A stretch of 64,000 bases of DNA. It comes from Conexibacter woesei Iso977N. GTDB taxonomy: Bacteria; Actinomycetota; Thermoleophilia; Solirubrobacterales; Solirubrobacteraceae. The position numbers and the translations under genes were made by a program. Under the pieces are notes generated by a model, which had not been told where the DNA came from, did no database searches, and saw only the letters and a program-made list of their open reading frames with translations. Below, piece by piece: positions 49,531 through 57,564 of the stretch. The DNA is taken from the NCBI RefSeq assembly GCF_000424625.1, contig NZ_AUKG01000002.1, forward strand, positions 992,001 through 1,056,000. Direction: 5' to 3'. Every line of letters begins with the position of its first letter. The stretch's first letter is position 1.

Positions 49531-50180
49531 GCAAGAGCACCATGGCCGACGGACGTCGGTCGAAGTCCAAGAAGGCCGATGTGCACGAGCTGAGCAGCAA
49601 CATCGTCAAGGCGCTGTCGCACCCGCTCCGGCTTCGCATCCTGGCCCGCCTCAACGAGGGCGTCGCCAGCCCGAACGAGATGGCCAAGGAGTTCGGCGAG
49701 TCGCTGCCGCTGGTCAGCTACCACGTCCGGATCCTGCGCGAGCTCGAGTGCATCGAGCTCGTGAAGACCACGCCGCGGCGTGGCGCGATCGAGCACCACT
49801 ACCGCGCGCTGACTCGCGCGGTCCTGGACGACAGCTCGTGGGCGCAGATGCCCGGGAGCGCGCGCAGGGCGGTCACGACCATCGCCCTCGACGGCGCTTT
49901 CGCCGACATCCGCGAGTCGATCGAGGCCGACACGTTCGACGCGCGTCTCGACCGACATCACTCCTACTCGCCACTGCTCCTCGACGAGCAGGCCTGGGCG
50001 CAGCTCAACGAGAAGCTCATGGAGGTGCTCGACTGGGCGCTGGAGGAGCAGTCGAGGGCTGCGGTCCGCATCGCCGAGGAAGGCGCTGAGGACATGCGGG
50101 CGCGGCTGCTGATGCTCACGTACACGGCCGCACCGAAGGGCGCGGCGAAGCCGGCGAGGCCTTCGCGCAGTAAGCGCTAG
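49527..50180 (+). CDS. ArsR-like winged-helix regulator
   Basis: 217 aa. The HTH lies at residues about 20-85: ALSHPLRLRILARLNEGVASPNEMAKEF, LPLVSYHVRILREL, AIEHHYRAL. The C-terminal 120 residues are an Asp/Glu-rich extension (LNEKLMEVLDWALEEQSRAAV), found in the HTH_20-type helix-turn-helix proteins of actinobacteria. No metal-binding cysteines. Co-translated with the sigma factor, so it may modulate it or serve as a paired regulator. Confidence 0.82.
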   Translation: MSKSTMADGRRSKSKKADVHELSSNIVKALSHPLRLRILARLNEGVASPNEMAKEFGESLPLVSYHVRILRELECIELVKTTPRRGAIEHHYRALTRAVLDDSSWAQMPGSARRAVTTIALDGAFADIRESIEADTFDARLDRHHSYSPLLLDEQAWAQLNEKLMEVLDWALEEQSRAAVRIAEEGAEDMRARLLMLTYTAAPKGAAKPARPSRSKR

Positions 50181-50199
50181 GCGAACCGGTAGGGTTCGC
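50181..50199 (+). promoter_or_regulatory. Inverted repeat over the -10 of the solute-binding protein gene
   Basis: GCGAACC-GGTAG-GGTTCGC has perfect 7-bp arms and contains TAGGGT (50190-50195), a -10 placed 7 nt before the GTG at 50203. It starts on the base after the ArsR-like stop and so gives the lipoprotein gene its own, probably repressible, leaderless promoter. Confidence 0.5.
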
Positions 50200-50202
50200 C
50201 GC

Positions 50203-51975
50203 GTGCGAACCAATCGTCAGTTTGTGACGGCGGGCGTGCTGTGTGGCACGCTCGCCGTTTTCATGTCCGCTTGTGGTGGACAGTCCAAGAATGCTAAGGA
50301 CTCCACAGCGAAGACGGAGTCTTCAGCTCAGGGCAACGTCGAGCACGGTGGCACCTTGACCATGTTGGCCTCTTCGGATCTCGATTACCTGGATCCCGGG
50401 CGGACCTACTACCAGATGGGCGTCGTCGTCGCCCAGGCCACGCAGCGCCCGCTCTACCGGTTCGCGCCGGACGACGTCTCGAAGAGGCTGCCGGACATGG
50501 CGGCCTCGGCGCCGCAGGTCTCCGCCGACGGGCGCACGGTCACCGTGCACCTGCGCCACGGCGTGAAGTTCTCGCCGCCGGTCAACCGCGAGGTCACGTC
50601 GGCCGACGTCAAGTACGCGTTCGACCGGATCTTCAGCGCCAACGTGGCCGCGCCGTACTCGTCGTACTTCCGGCAGCTGGAGGGCGCGCCGGCGACGCCC
50701 ACCAAGGGCGTCAAGTCGGTCTCGGGCGTCACGACGCCGGACAAGTACACGGTCGTCTTCAAGCTCAAGCCCAACAGCGCGCCGGCGTTCGTGGGCGCGC
50801 TCGTGCTGCCGGTCAGCGCGCCGGTGCCGGAGGAGTACGCGAAGCCGTTCGACGAGAAGACATCGTCGACCTACAACGAGCACGTCGTCGCGACCGGGCC
50901 GTACATGGTCAAGAACGACGCGTCCGGGAAGGTGACGGGCTACGCGCCGGGCAAGCGCATCGAGCTGGTCCGCAATCCCAACTGGTCGAAGGCGACCGAC
51001 TCGCGGCCCGCGTTCCTGGACGCGGTCGACATCCGCACCGACGCGACCGACACCACGATCGCCTCGCTGCAGGTGCTGGCCGGGAAGGGCAAGGTGCTGG
51101 GCCAGCCGCCGCCCCCGACGATCCTGAAGAGGATCAGCACGGAGCCCGCGGGGCGCGTGTCGCAGACGGTCGACACCGGCGGCTACCGATTCGTGCCGCT
51201 GAACACGACGCTCAAGCCGTTCGACGACGTCAACGTGCGCAAGGCCGTGTCGGCCGTCTACGACCGCGAGTCCGTGCTGCTGGCGCGCGGCGGCAGGAGC
51301 GCCGGGCCGATCGCGACGCACTTCCTCGGCCCGGGGATCCCGGGCTTCGAGGAGGCCGGCGGGCTGAAGGGGCCGGGCGCTGACTACCTCAAGGCGCCGG
51401 GCGGCGATCCGGCGCTCGCGGCCGAGTACATGAGGAAGGCCGGCTACGCCGACGGGAAGTACCACGGCAAGCAGACCTTCCTGCTGGCAGGGGCCAACGA
51501 CCCGCAGTCCAAGACGATCGCCGAGATCACCCAGGACCAGCTCGCCAGGCTCGGCTTCAGGACGCGGCTGAAGTTCGTCGCAGCCGACGCACTGTTCACG
51601 ACATGGTGCTCGACGCCGGCCAAGAGGGTCCTGGCCTGCGCGTCGTCGCTGGCGTGGCTGAAGGACTTCCCGGACCCGGAGCCGATGCTGCGCCCCGTCT
51701 TCCATGGCGACGCGATCGCGCCGACGAACAACACCAACTACTCGCAGCTCGACGATCCAGCGGTCAACAGGGCCATGGACGCGGCCGCCGCCACCTCCGG
51801 CGCCGCGCGCGGCACCGCGTGGGGCGCGATCGACCGGCAGCTCGTCGACCTCGCACCGGCCGTCCCGATCGACTGGGACGTCGCCACGCTGATCCACTCG
51901 CCCGACGTCGAGGGCGTGGCCTCCATGTACTTCGACGGCTGGGACCTGTCCTACACCGCCCTGCGCGCGAAGTAG
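50203..51975 (+). CDS. Solute-binding lipoprotein, peptide/nickel ABC family (SBP_bac_5)
   Basis: 590 aa from a GTG. Lipobox MSAC with Cys24 and a basic start (MRTNRQFVTAGVLC) indicate a membrane-anchored lipoprotein. The mature part follows cluster C binding proteins: HGGTLTMLASSDLDYLDPG, HLRHGVKFSPPVNREVTSADVKYAFDR, ATGPYMVK, VRKAVSAVYDRE. These bind oligopeptides or similar ligands. No permease or ATPase genes follow, so it is an orphan needing a transporter from elsewhere. Its nearness to the peptide operon is suggestive (uptake, sensing or immunity) but unproven. Confidence 0.85.
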   Translation: MRTNRQFVTAGVLCGTLAVFMSACGGQSKNAKDSTAKTESSAQGNVEHGGTLTMLASSDLDYLDPGRTYYQMGVVVAQATQRPLYRFAPDDVSKRLPDMAASAPQVSADGRTVTVHLRHGVKFSPPVNREVTSADVKYAFDRIFSANVAAPYSSYFRQLEGAPATPTKGVKSVSGVTTPDKYTVVFKLKPNSAPAFVGALVLPVSAPVPEEYAKPFDEKTSSTYNEHVVATGPYMVKNDASGKVTGYAPGKRIELVRNPNWSKATDSRPAFLDAVDIRTDATDTTIASLQVLAGKGKVLGQPPPPTILKRISTEPAGRVSQTVDTGGYRFVPLNTTLKPFDDVNVRKAVSAVYDRESVLLARGGRSAGPIATHFLGPGIPGFEEAGGLKGPGADYLKAPGGDPALAAEYMRKAGYADGKYHGKQTFLLAGANDPQSKTIAEITQDQLARLGFRTRLKFVAADALFTTWCSTPAKRVLACASSLAWLKDFPDPEPMLRPVFHGDAIAPTNNTNYSQLDDPAVNRAMDAAAATSGAARGTAWGAIDRQLVDLAPAVPIDWDVATLIHSPDVEGVASMYFDGWDLSYTALRAK

Positions 51976-52002
51976 CGCGCAGCGAAGGAGACCCGGAACG
52001 AC

Positions 52003-52027
52003 GAAGGCCCGCCATAGGCGGGCCTTC
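52003..52027. terminator. Bidirectional terminator between SBP gene and tRNA-Leu
   Basis: GAAGGCCCGCC and GGCGGGCCTTC, a perfect 11-bp stem with an ATA loop, between the 3' end of the lipoprotein gene and the 3' end of the oppositely oriented tRNA. The TTC/GAA ends give short U-runs in both directions. Confidence 0.85.
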
Positions 52028-52034
52028 TGCGTCA

Positions 52035-52118
52035 TGCGGATGAGAGGACTCGAACCTCCACGGGATCTCTCCCACACGGACCTGAACCGTGCGCGTCTAC
52101 CAATTCCGCCACATCCGC
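52035..52118 (-). tRNA. tRNA-Leu (anticodon CAG)
   Basis: 84-nt class II tRNA. The acceptor stem GCGGATG pairs with CATCCGC, with discriminator A and CCA not encoded. The anticodon stem-loop CACGG-TTCAGGT-CCGTG gives anticodon CAG. A variable arm is present, and the T-arm is GGAGG-TTCGAGT-CCTCT. It decodes CUG, the dominant Leu codon of this genome. Confidence 0.95.
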
Positions 52119-52184
52119 CAGCGTGCAGCGAGCATATCGGGGAACGGGCCGAACACGTCTGGACGTGGACGATCCGGGCGTTGC

Positions 52185-52190
52185 TATTCT
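52185..52190 (+). promoter_or_regulatory. -10 element of tRNA-Glu
   Basis: TATTCT lies 12 nt before the first base of the tRNA. A weak -35-like TGGACG (52160-52165) is 19 nt further upstream. Confidence 0.45.
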
Positions 52191-52202
52191 GATCGTCCCC
52201 TT

Positions 52203-52275
52203 GCCGCCATCGTCTAGGGGACTAGGACGCCGCCCTCTCACGGCGGAAACCGGGGTTCGAATCCCCGTGGCGGTA
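52203..52275 (+). tRNA. tRNA-Glu (anticodon CTC)
   Basis: 73 nt. The acceptor GCCGCCA pairs with TGGCGGT (G-U at the first pair), discriminator A. The anticodon arm CCGCC-CTCTCAC-GGCGG gives anticodon CTC. The T-arm CGGGG-TTCGAAT-CCCCG is perfect. Reads GAG, by far the main Glu codon here. Confidence 0.95.
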
Positions 52276-52279
52276 CTTC

Positions 52280-52306
52280 GAAGCCCCGCGCCTCTAGCGG
52301 GGTTTC
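52280..52306 (+). terminator. Rho-independent terminator of tRNA-Glu
   Basis: AAGCCCCGC - 7-nt loop - GCGGGGTTT with a terminal T-run, 5 nt after the tRNA. A classic intrinsic terminator. Confidence 0.85.
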
Positions 52307-52408
52307 GTGCGTTAACGGGCGATACGGCCAACGCGCCAGGTCAGCGAGCGTTGAACTCCAGACTTCCGGCCAGTTCCCAGAACGAGCCGGAACCAGGAGA
52401 TTTGTCAC

Positions 52409-53212
52409 ATGTCATGGATGCGACGTCGTTCCATTCGGCCTGCCGCTGCGCGTGCGCTAGCGGTCGGCGTGCTCGCCGCAGGGATCGCGGCGCCGGCTTC
52501 GGCCAACGCAGGTGTGCTCGACTCGGTCGCCGGCTGGTGGCCGATGTACGAGGGTTCCGGCCAGGTCGTGCACGACCTCTCCGGCCACGGCAACAACGGC
52601 ATGCTCGGCACCACGCCGGGCGTCGATGCCAACGATCCGGCCTGGATCAGGGGCTTCCTGTTCAGCTCCGGGCTGCGCTTCGACGGCAACGACGTCGTCC
52701 GGATCCCGGACGGCTCGTCGCTCAACACGACGACGGTCACCGCCTCGGCGTGGGTGCGCGCGTCGCAGTCCCCGGGCCAGTTCAAGTACGTGCTCGGCAA
52801 GGGCGCGACGAGCCAGTGCCGCTCGTCGGACTACGGCCTCTACACGGCCGCCGGCGGCGGCCTCAAGTTCTACAGCTTGGACGCGGCCACGAGGGACACG
52901 TTCCACATGTCCGGCGAGGCCGTTCCCGCGCAGGTCTGGGACGGCAGGTGGCACTTCGTCGCCGGCACGTTCGACGGCACGACCGCCAAGCTGTTCGTCG
53001 ACGGCAGGCTGGTCGCCGGCGGCGGGGACGTCCCGGTCGGCATCGCCCAGACGCCGACGATCACCGGTGACACCGGCCTCGGCGACTACCTCGGCGACTG
53101 CGACCTGTTCTACACCGGCGACATCGACGAGGTCGCCGTGTTCAACCAGGCGCTCCCGATCGACAGGTACTGGTCGGCGCTGACGCTGCTGTTCAGCAAG
53201 CCGCTGCGCTAG
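52409..53212 (+). CDS. Secreted LamG/concanavalin-like protein
   Basis: 267 aa: signal peptide with twin basic start (RRRSIRPAAARALAVGVLAAG, cleavage near ASA), then one LamG/laminin-G-like jelly-roll domain. Typical segments: GWWPMYEGSGQVVHDLSGHGNNG, GLRFDGNDVVRIPD, WHFVAGTFDGTTAKLFVDG, GDIDEVAVFNQAL. These domains bind carbohydrate or protein; no catalytic module accompanies it. A Shine-Dalgarno (AGGAG, 52393-52397) precedes the ATG. Its last bases overlap the convergent PRC-barrel gene by 4 nt. Confidence 0.82.
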   Translation: MSWMRRRSIRPAAARALAVGVLAAGIAAPASANAGVLDSVAGWWPMYEGSGQVVHDLSGHGNNGMLGTTPGVDANDPAWIRGFLFSSGLRFDGNDVVRIPDGSSLNTTTVTASAWVRASQSPGQFKYVLGKGATSQCRSSDYGLYTAAGGGLKFYSLDAATRDTFHMSGEAVPAQVWDGRWHFVAGTFDGTTAKLFVDGRLVAGGGDVPVGIAQTPTITGDTGLGDYLGDCDLFYTGDIDEVAVFNQALPIDRYWSALTLLFSKPLR

Positions 53213-53604
53213 CCCGCAAGCGCGTACGACGCATGGGCCGTGCCGTCGGAGACGACGGTGCGGCCCGTGGTCGTGAAGGCCGCGGCGTCGCCGCGCAGGA
53301 AGCGCCGGACGCCGTAGTGCTGGGCGGCCGTCGCCACGTCGAGCCCCGCGGGACAGGCGTGCACATCGGCCGCGGTGCAGGCCAGCGCGCAGCCGCCGCC
53401 GCCCGCCACGAACCGCAGGCCGCGCGCGGGGGCGAGGGCACGGCGGGCGCCGTCGGCATCGCCGCCGAGGCGGACGACGACCCAGGCCGCACGGTTGGTC
53501 TCCGCGTCGTAGAGGACGTCGTCGACCCGGCCCACCAGCAGCCCGTCGCGATCGCGCAACGGCCCCTCGTAGAGGGCGGGGACGACACCGGCGCCATGAT
53601 CCAT
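53209..53604 (-). CDS. PRC-barrel-like protein
   Basis: About 131 aa from the ATG at 53604 (a GTG at 53610 is in frame). The N-terminal 50 residues, YEGPLRDRDGLLVGRVDDVLYDAETNRAAWVVVRLGG, match the PRC-barrel pattern found in ribosome-maturation RimM and photosystem H subunits, and in many small actinobacterial stress proteins. The second half holds two or three Cys (CALACTAADVHAC) and no known domain. GGAGG 7 nt upstream serves as ribosome site and lies in a duplicated 56-bp segment. Confidence 0.7.
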   Translation of the reverse strand: MDHGAGVVPALYEGPLRDRDGLLVGRVDDVLYDAETNRAAWVVVRLGGDADGARRALAPARGLRFVAGGGGCALACTAADVHACPAGLDVATAAQHYGVRRFLRGDAAAFTTTGRTVVSDGTAHASYALAG

Positions 53605-53706
53605 CAGCACGCCTCCGGGCTTCGCTTCAGGCTGCGTCGATCCTGCCCGGCATGATCAACCAGCACGCCTCCGGGCGTCGCTTCAGGCTGCGTTGATCCT
53701 GCCCGG
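53595..53706. repeat. 56-bp tandem duplication
   Basis: 53595-53650 and 53651-53706 are head-to-tail copies, 52 of 56 positions identical. Each copy, read on the minus strand, carries GGAGGCGTGCTG; the proximal copy supplies the start and Shine-Dalgarno of the PRC-barrel gene. The distal copy is now upstream, between that gene and the divergent PAP2 gene. Confidence 0.85.
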
Positions 53707-53725
53707 GTACCTTCGATCCGGACGC

Positions 53726-54595
53726 ATGTCCTTCCGCCGGCCCCGGACTCCCCTCACGCTCGCCCTTCTCGGGGCGATCCTGCTCGCCCTCACCGGCGTG
53801 CTCGCCAAGCTCGTCCCGATCACCAGGAGCGGCGACGTCCGGACGCTCAACGGCTTCCTGGAGCTCAACCGCCCGCGCCTGACGCCCGCGCTGGACCACA
53901 TCGCGCACCTCGCCGACCCGGCGCCGTACGCGCTCTGCGGGCTGATCCTCGCGCTGATCGCGCTCGCCCGTGGGCGCTGGCGCGTCGCGCTCGGCCTGCC
54001 GCTCGTCTTCCTCGCGACCGGCTTCACCGCCGAGTCGCTCAAGCACCTGCTCGCCTCGCAGCGCTTCGACGAGTGGATGGGGCACTCCCAGATCTCCGCC
54101 GCGTCGTGGCCCTCAGGCCACTCGACCGCCGCGATGACGATGGCGCTCTGCGCCGTGATCGCGGTCCCGCCGCGCGCCCGCCCGACGGTCGCCGCGCTCG
54201 GCGGCGCGTTCGCGGTCGCGGTGGCCTACGCGATCCTCGCGCTCGGCTGGCACTTCCCGTCCGACGTCTTCGGCGGCTACCTCGTCGCGGCGACCTACGT
54301 CCTGCTGTTCGTCGGCGTGATCGCCTGGACCGAGCAGCGCTGGCCGTCGCGCCGCAGGGCGGAGGCGGCGACGCGGCCGGCCGACGCGCTCCCGGCGCTC
54401 GGCGTCGCGATGCTCGCCGCGGGCGCCGCGATCGGCCTCGCGCTCGCGCGCCCGGAGCAGCTGGTCGGCTACGCGGCGTCGCACACGACGTTCGTCGTCG
54501 GCGCCGTCGGGATCGCGGTGCTCGCGGTCGCGCTGGCCGCGACGATGGTCGCGGGCTTCCGCGGCGGCAGCGGCAGCGCCCGTCCCGCGCGCTAG
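53726..54595 (+). CDS. PAP2-family membrane phosphatase
   Basis: 289-aa integral membrane protein with about eight hydrophobic segments. Acid-phosphatase motifs: KHLLASQR (C1, with Phe after the Arg), PSGHSTAA (C2) and GWHFPSDVFGGY (C3 with catalytic His). The family removes phosphate from lipid phosphates such as undecaprenyl pyrophosphate or phosphatidic acid. The C-terminal extension adds two helices (ALPALGVAMLAAGAAIGLAL, TFVVGAVGIAVLAVALAATM). Converges on the PduO gene with a 4-nt overlap. Confidence 0.85.
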   Translation: MSFRRPRTPLTLALLGAILLALTGVLAKLVPITRSGDVRTLNGFLELNRPRLTPALDHIAHLADPAPYALCGLILALIALARGRWRVALGLPLVFLATGFTAESLKHLLASQRFDEWMGHSQISAASWPSGHSTAAMTMALCAVIAVPPRARPTVAALGGAFAVAVAYAILALGWHFPSDVFGGYLVAATYVLLFVGVIAWTEQRWPSRRRAEAATRPADALPALGVAMLAAGAAIGLALARPEQLVGYAASHTTFVVGAVGIAVLAVALAATMVAGFRGGSGSARPAR

Positions 54596-55158
54596 CTCTC
54601 GCTCGACTGCTGCGTCGCGCCCGGCTGCCAGAGCGGCTCGTCGGCGCCGTTGGCCGCGCGGCTCAGGATGAACAGCAGGTCCGAGAGCCGGTTGAGGTAG
54701 CGCACGACCTCCGGGTTCCCGTCCTTGACGACGATCGCCCGCCGCTCCGCGCGCCGGCAGACCGTCCGGCAGACGTGCAGCTGCGCGGCGGCCGGGGTCC
54801 CGCCGGGCAAGACGAACGACTTCAGCGGCTTGAGCGTCGCGTTGACCTCGTCGCACGCGCCCTCCAGCCACTCCGTGTAGCCCGCGTCGACGCGCAGCCG
54901 CGCGCGATCGCCGCCGTGCGGGACCGCCAGGTCGGCGCCGAGGTCGAAGAGGTCGTTCTGGATCCGGCGCAGCCAGACCGCCTGCTGCTCGGGCAGGTCG
55001 CCGAGCGTCAGCGCGACGCCGACCTGCGCGTTGAGCTCGTCGACGTCCCCGTAGGCCTCGATCCGCTCGTGCGTCTTCGGGACGCGGCTCATGTCGCCGA
55101 GGTGCGTCTCGCCGCCGTCGCCGAGCTTCGTGTAGATCCGGGTGAGGTTGACGGTCAT
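54592..55158 (-). CDS. pduO: Cob(I)alamin adenosyltransferase, PduO type
   Basis: 188-aa enzyme that adenosylates cob(I)alamin to coenzyme B12. N-terminal ATP loop TRIYTKLGDGGETHLGD, then ERIEAYGDVDELNAQVG, and the C-terminal RTVCRRAERR and LNRLSDLLFILSR helices with catalytic/cobalamin-contacting residues are all present. Full length. It is divergent from the B12-riboswitch operon, placing uptake and activation of cobalamin side by side. Confidence 0.92.
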   Translation of the reverse strand: MTVNLTRIYTKLGDGGETHLGDMSRVPKTHERIEAYGDVDELNAQVGVALTLGDLPEQQAVWLRRIQNDLFDLGADLAVPHGGDRARLRVDAGYTEWLEGACDEVNATLKPLKSFVLPGGTPAAAQLHVCRTVCRRAERRAIVVKDGNPEVVRYLNRLSDLLFILSRAANGADEPLWQPGATQQSSES

Positions 55159-55202
55159 GGTGGCGCGGAGGCTACCGGCGCCCGCGAGCGGTACGCTTCA
55201 CC

Positions 55203-55372
55203 CCTGATTCACAAGGGTCGGTGGTGAAGGGAAGCCGGTGCGAGACCGGCGCGGACCCGCCACTGTGACCTCGGCGAGCGCCCTGCGCACGATGCCACTG
55301 ACGGCCACGACGGTCGTTGGGAAGGCGCGCGGGGAGAGGCCGGGAAGCCAGGAGACCTGCCTCCGACCGTCA
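55203..55372 (+). promoter_or_regulatory. Cobalamin (AdoCbl) riboswitch
   Basis: Conserved core elements appear in order: GGTGAAGGGAAGCCGGTGCG near 55222, GACCCGCCACTGTG about 55254, GGGAAGGCGCG about 55318, and the B12 box AGCCAGGAGACCTGCC (55346-55361). It ends about 38 nt before the first gene of the uptake operon, so it likely shuts expression when adenosylcobalamin is plentiful. Confidence 0.93.
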
Positions 55373-55409
55373 AGGACTCGACGCCCTCGCGGCAAGGGGT
55401 GGTTCCCAC

Positions 55410-56597
55410 ATGACCTACAAGTTCCTCGGCGGCCTGATCGGCTGCCTCCTGCTCCTCCCTGGCACGGCCTCGGCCGCGCGCGTCTCCGTGGAGGTCGAAG
55501 GCCTCTCGGTGACGGTCCCGCCGACCGTCGTCGACACGCCCGCGACCGTCTCCAAGGGCGGCGACACCTGCGCCGACGGCGCCAACGTCCTCGGCGCGCT
55601 CGACGTGCTGACGAGGGGCGACTGGGACGGCAGCCAGTACGGCGCGACCCGGATCCTCGTCGAGGACCACCCGTTCATCCCCGGCGACGCCGGCTGGGTG
55701 TTCGTCGTCAACGGCAGGGCGCGCGCCGACTACGGCTGCACCGCGCCGGTCCAGGACGGCGACAGGATCCTCTGGTACGCGTCCGACGGGTTCGGCGCCT
55801 ACAAGGTCGACAAGGGCTTCGACGACCCGGTCCTGCTCGACGCGACGGCGACGGCGGTCCCGGGCCAGGCGTTCACGGTGACGGCGACGAACACCGACAC
55901 GTCCTACGACAGCGGCGGCACGCCGACCGGCACCGCGTTCTCGCCGTCGGCGGGCGCGACGGTCAGCGGTGGCGCGGCGGCCGCGACCACCGGCGCGGAC
56001 GGCAAGGCGCAGGTCACGGTGCCCGGCGGCCCCTACACCTTGGTCGCGACCAAGGACAGGCGCGCTCCGGCGCGGATCGCGGGCTGCGCGACCAACGGGC
56101 ACGACGGCTTCTGCGGGACGACCGCGTCGTCGACCGGCACGACGACCACGACGACCCCGAGCGCCGCGGCGCCGTGCGTCACCAACGGCCACGACGGCTT
56201 CTGCGGCACGTCCGACAGGACCGCGCCGAGCGCGAAGATCACGGCGATCGCCGAGGGCAGGAGGTTCGCCAAGGGCAAGGGCCCGCGGCAGCTCGGCGGG
56301 ACCGTCGCGGCCGATGGGTCCGGCGTTGCCGACATCCAGCTGCGGCTGACGCGCAACGACAGGGGCAAGTGCTCCACCTACGACGGCAGGACCGAGAAGT
56401 TCAAGACCATCAAGAAGTGCGGCGCGACGCACGGCACCTGGTTCTCGGCCGGCAGCAACGCCGCGTGGTCCTACCTGCTGCCGTCGGCGCTCGGCCGTGG
56501 CCGCTACGTGCTCGACGTGATCGCCATCGACAAGGCCGGCAACAAGGTCGCGAGCCTCGCGCGCGGCACGACGCGGGTGGTGTTCACCGTTGCGTAG
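55410..56597 (+). CDS. Secreted DUF4430 protein (transcobalamin C-domain-like)
   Basis: 395 aa, first gene of the B12-riboswitch operon. Signal peptide MTYKFLGGLIGCLLLLPGTASA. A DUF4430-type domain follows (about residues 22-140: ADGANVLGALDVL, GWVFVVNGRARADYGC, VQDGDRILWYASD), homologous in family terms to the C-terminal beta-domain of intrinsic factor/transcobalamin. Then come an Ig/carboxypeptidase-like segment, two nearly identical TNGHDGFCGT motifs with paired Cys, and a C-terminal beta-domain. Proposed to bind cobalamin at the cell surface and hand it to the ECF importer. Confidence 0.8.
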   Translation: MTYKFLGGLIGCLLLLPGTASAARVSVEVEGLSVTVPPTVVDTPATVSKGGDTCADGANVLGALDVLTRGDWDGSQYGATRILVEDHPFIPGDAGWVFVVNGRARADYGCTAPVQDGDRILWYASDGFGAYKVDKGFDDPVLLDATATAVPGQAFTVTATNTDTSYDSGGTPTGTAFSPSAGATVSGGAAAATTGADGKAQVTVPGGPYTLVATKDRRAPARIAGCATNGHDGFCGTTASSTGTTTTTTPSAAAPCVTNGHDGFCGTSDRTAPSAKITAIAEGRRFAKGKGPRQLGGTVAADGSGVADIQLRLTRNDRGKCSTYDGRTEKFKTIKKCGATHGTWFSAGSNAAWSYLLPSALGRGRYVLDVIAIDKAGNKVASLARGTTRVVFTVA

Positions 56598-57561
56598 CGC
56601 GCCGGTCCGGGGCGTTGTTGGTGTGGTCGCCTGCGTCGCCGCTGCGGCGGCGCTGGGCGGCTGCGGCCTGGGCTCCGGGCCGGCGGCGACCAACACCCAG
56701 CTGTTGGTCAGCAAGGACTTCGGGTCGCAGCCGATCCTCGACAGCGACAACCCGAGGGTCGGCGGCTCCGACACCGTGATGCGGCTGCTGCAGCGCAACG
56801 CGCCGAAGGTCACGACGAAGTACGGCGGCGACTTCGTGCAGTCGATCGGCGGCGTCAGCGGCGGCCAGTCCGGCGGCAAGCCGGCCGACTGGTTCTTCTA
56901 CGTCAACGGGGTCGAGGCGTCCAAGGGCGCGACGTCCGTGCGCGTCCACGAGGGCGACAGCGTCTGGTGGGACTGGCACAACTGGAGCGCGACGCAGGAC
57001 ATCCCGGCGGTCGTCGGCTCCTACCCGGAGCCGTTCCTGAACGGCGTTGACGGCCACCGGCTGCCGACGCGCGTCGAGTGCGTCGACCCCAAGTCCAAAG
57101 CCTGCGACGACGTCGCCGACAAGTTGGTGGCCTTGGGCCTGCCGGCGGCGCGCGGCGGCGTCGGCAACTCGTTCACCGAGGACACGCTGCGGATCGTCGT
57201 CGGCCCGTGGGAGGCGCTGCAGGGCGACCCGACGCTGAAGCTGATCGACCGGGGCCCGGCGAAGTCGGGCGTCTACGCCAAGCCGTCGACCGACGGCAGG
57301 TCGATCGAGCTGCTCGATCCCAACGGCAGGGTGACCCGGACGATGGGCGCCGGGACCGGCCTGATCGCCGCGACGATCGCGCGCGACATCAAGGGCGAGC
57401 AGGGCAAGTCCGAGGCCGACCCGGTCTGGGCCGTCACCGGCACCGACGACGCCGGCGTCCAGGCCGCCGCCGACGCGCTCGACGAGGGCGCGCTGGCCGG
57501 TCGCTTCGCCGCGATCATCTCGGACGGCAAGCCCATCGGCCTCCCGGACCTCGGCGGCTGA
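56590..57561 (+). CDS. DUF4430 lipoprotein
   Basis: 323 aa from a TTG overlapping the previous stop by 8 nt. Lipobox AALGGC with Cys25 anchors it to the membrane outer face. The DUF4430-like domain spans residues about 37-135 (ASNTQLLVSKDFG-like strand, TVMRLLQRNAPKVTTKYGG, WFFYVNGVEASKGATSVRVHEGDSVWWDW). A C-terminal 170-residue domain of unknown type (DTLRIVVGPWEALQGDP, VWAVTGTDDAGVQAAADAL) follows. Likely a tethered partner of the secreted DUF4430 and cyclase-fold proteins in cobalamin capture. Confidence 0.78.
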   Translation: MRSAPVRGVVGVVACVAAAAALGGCGLGSGPAATNTQLLVSKDFGSQPILDSDNPRVGGSDTVMRLLQRNAPKVTTKYGGDFVQSIGGVSGGQSGGKPADWFFYVNGVEASKGATSVRVHEGDSVWWDWHNWSATQDIPAVVGSYPEPFLNGVDGHRLPTRVECVDPKSKACDDVADKLVALGLPAARGGVGNSFTEDTLRIVVGPWEALQGDPTLKLIDRGPAKSGVYAKPSTDGRSIELLDPNGRVTRTMGAGTGLIAATIARDIKGEQGKSEADPVWAVTGTDDAGVQAAADALDEGALAGRFAAIISDGKPIGLPDLGG

Positions 57562-57564
57562 CCC

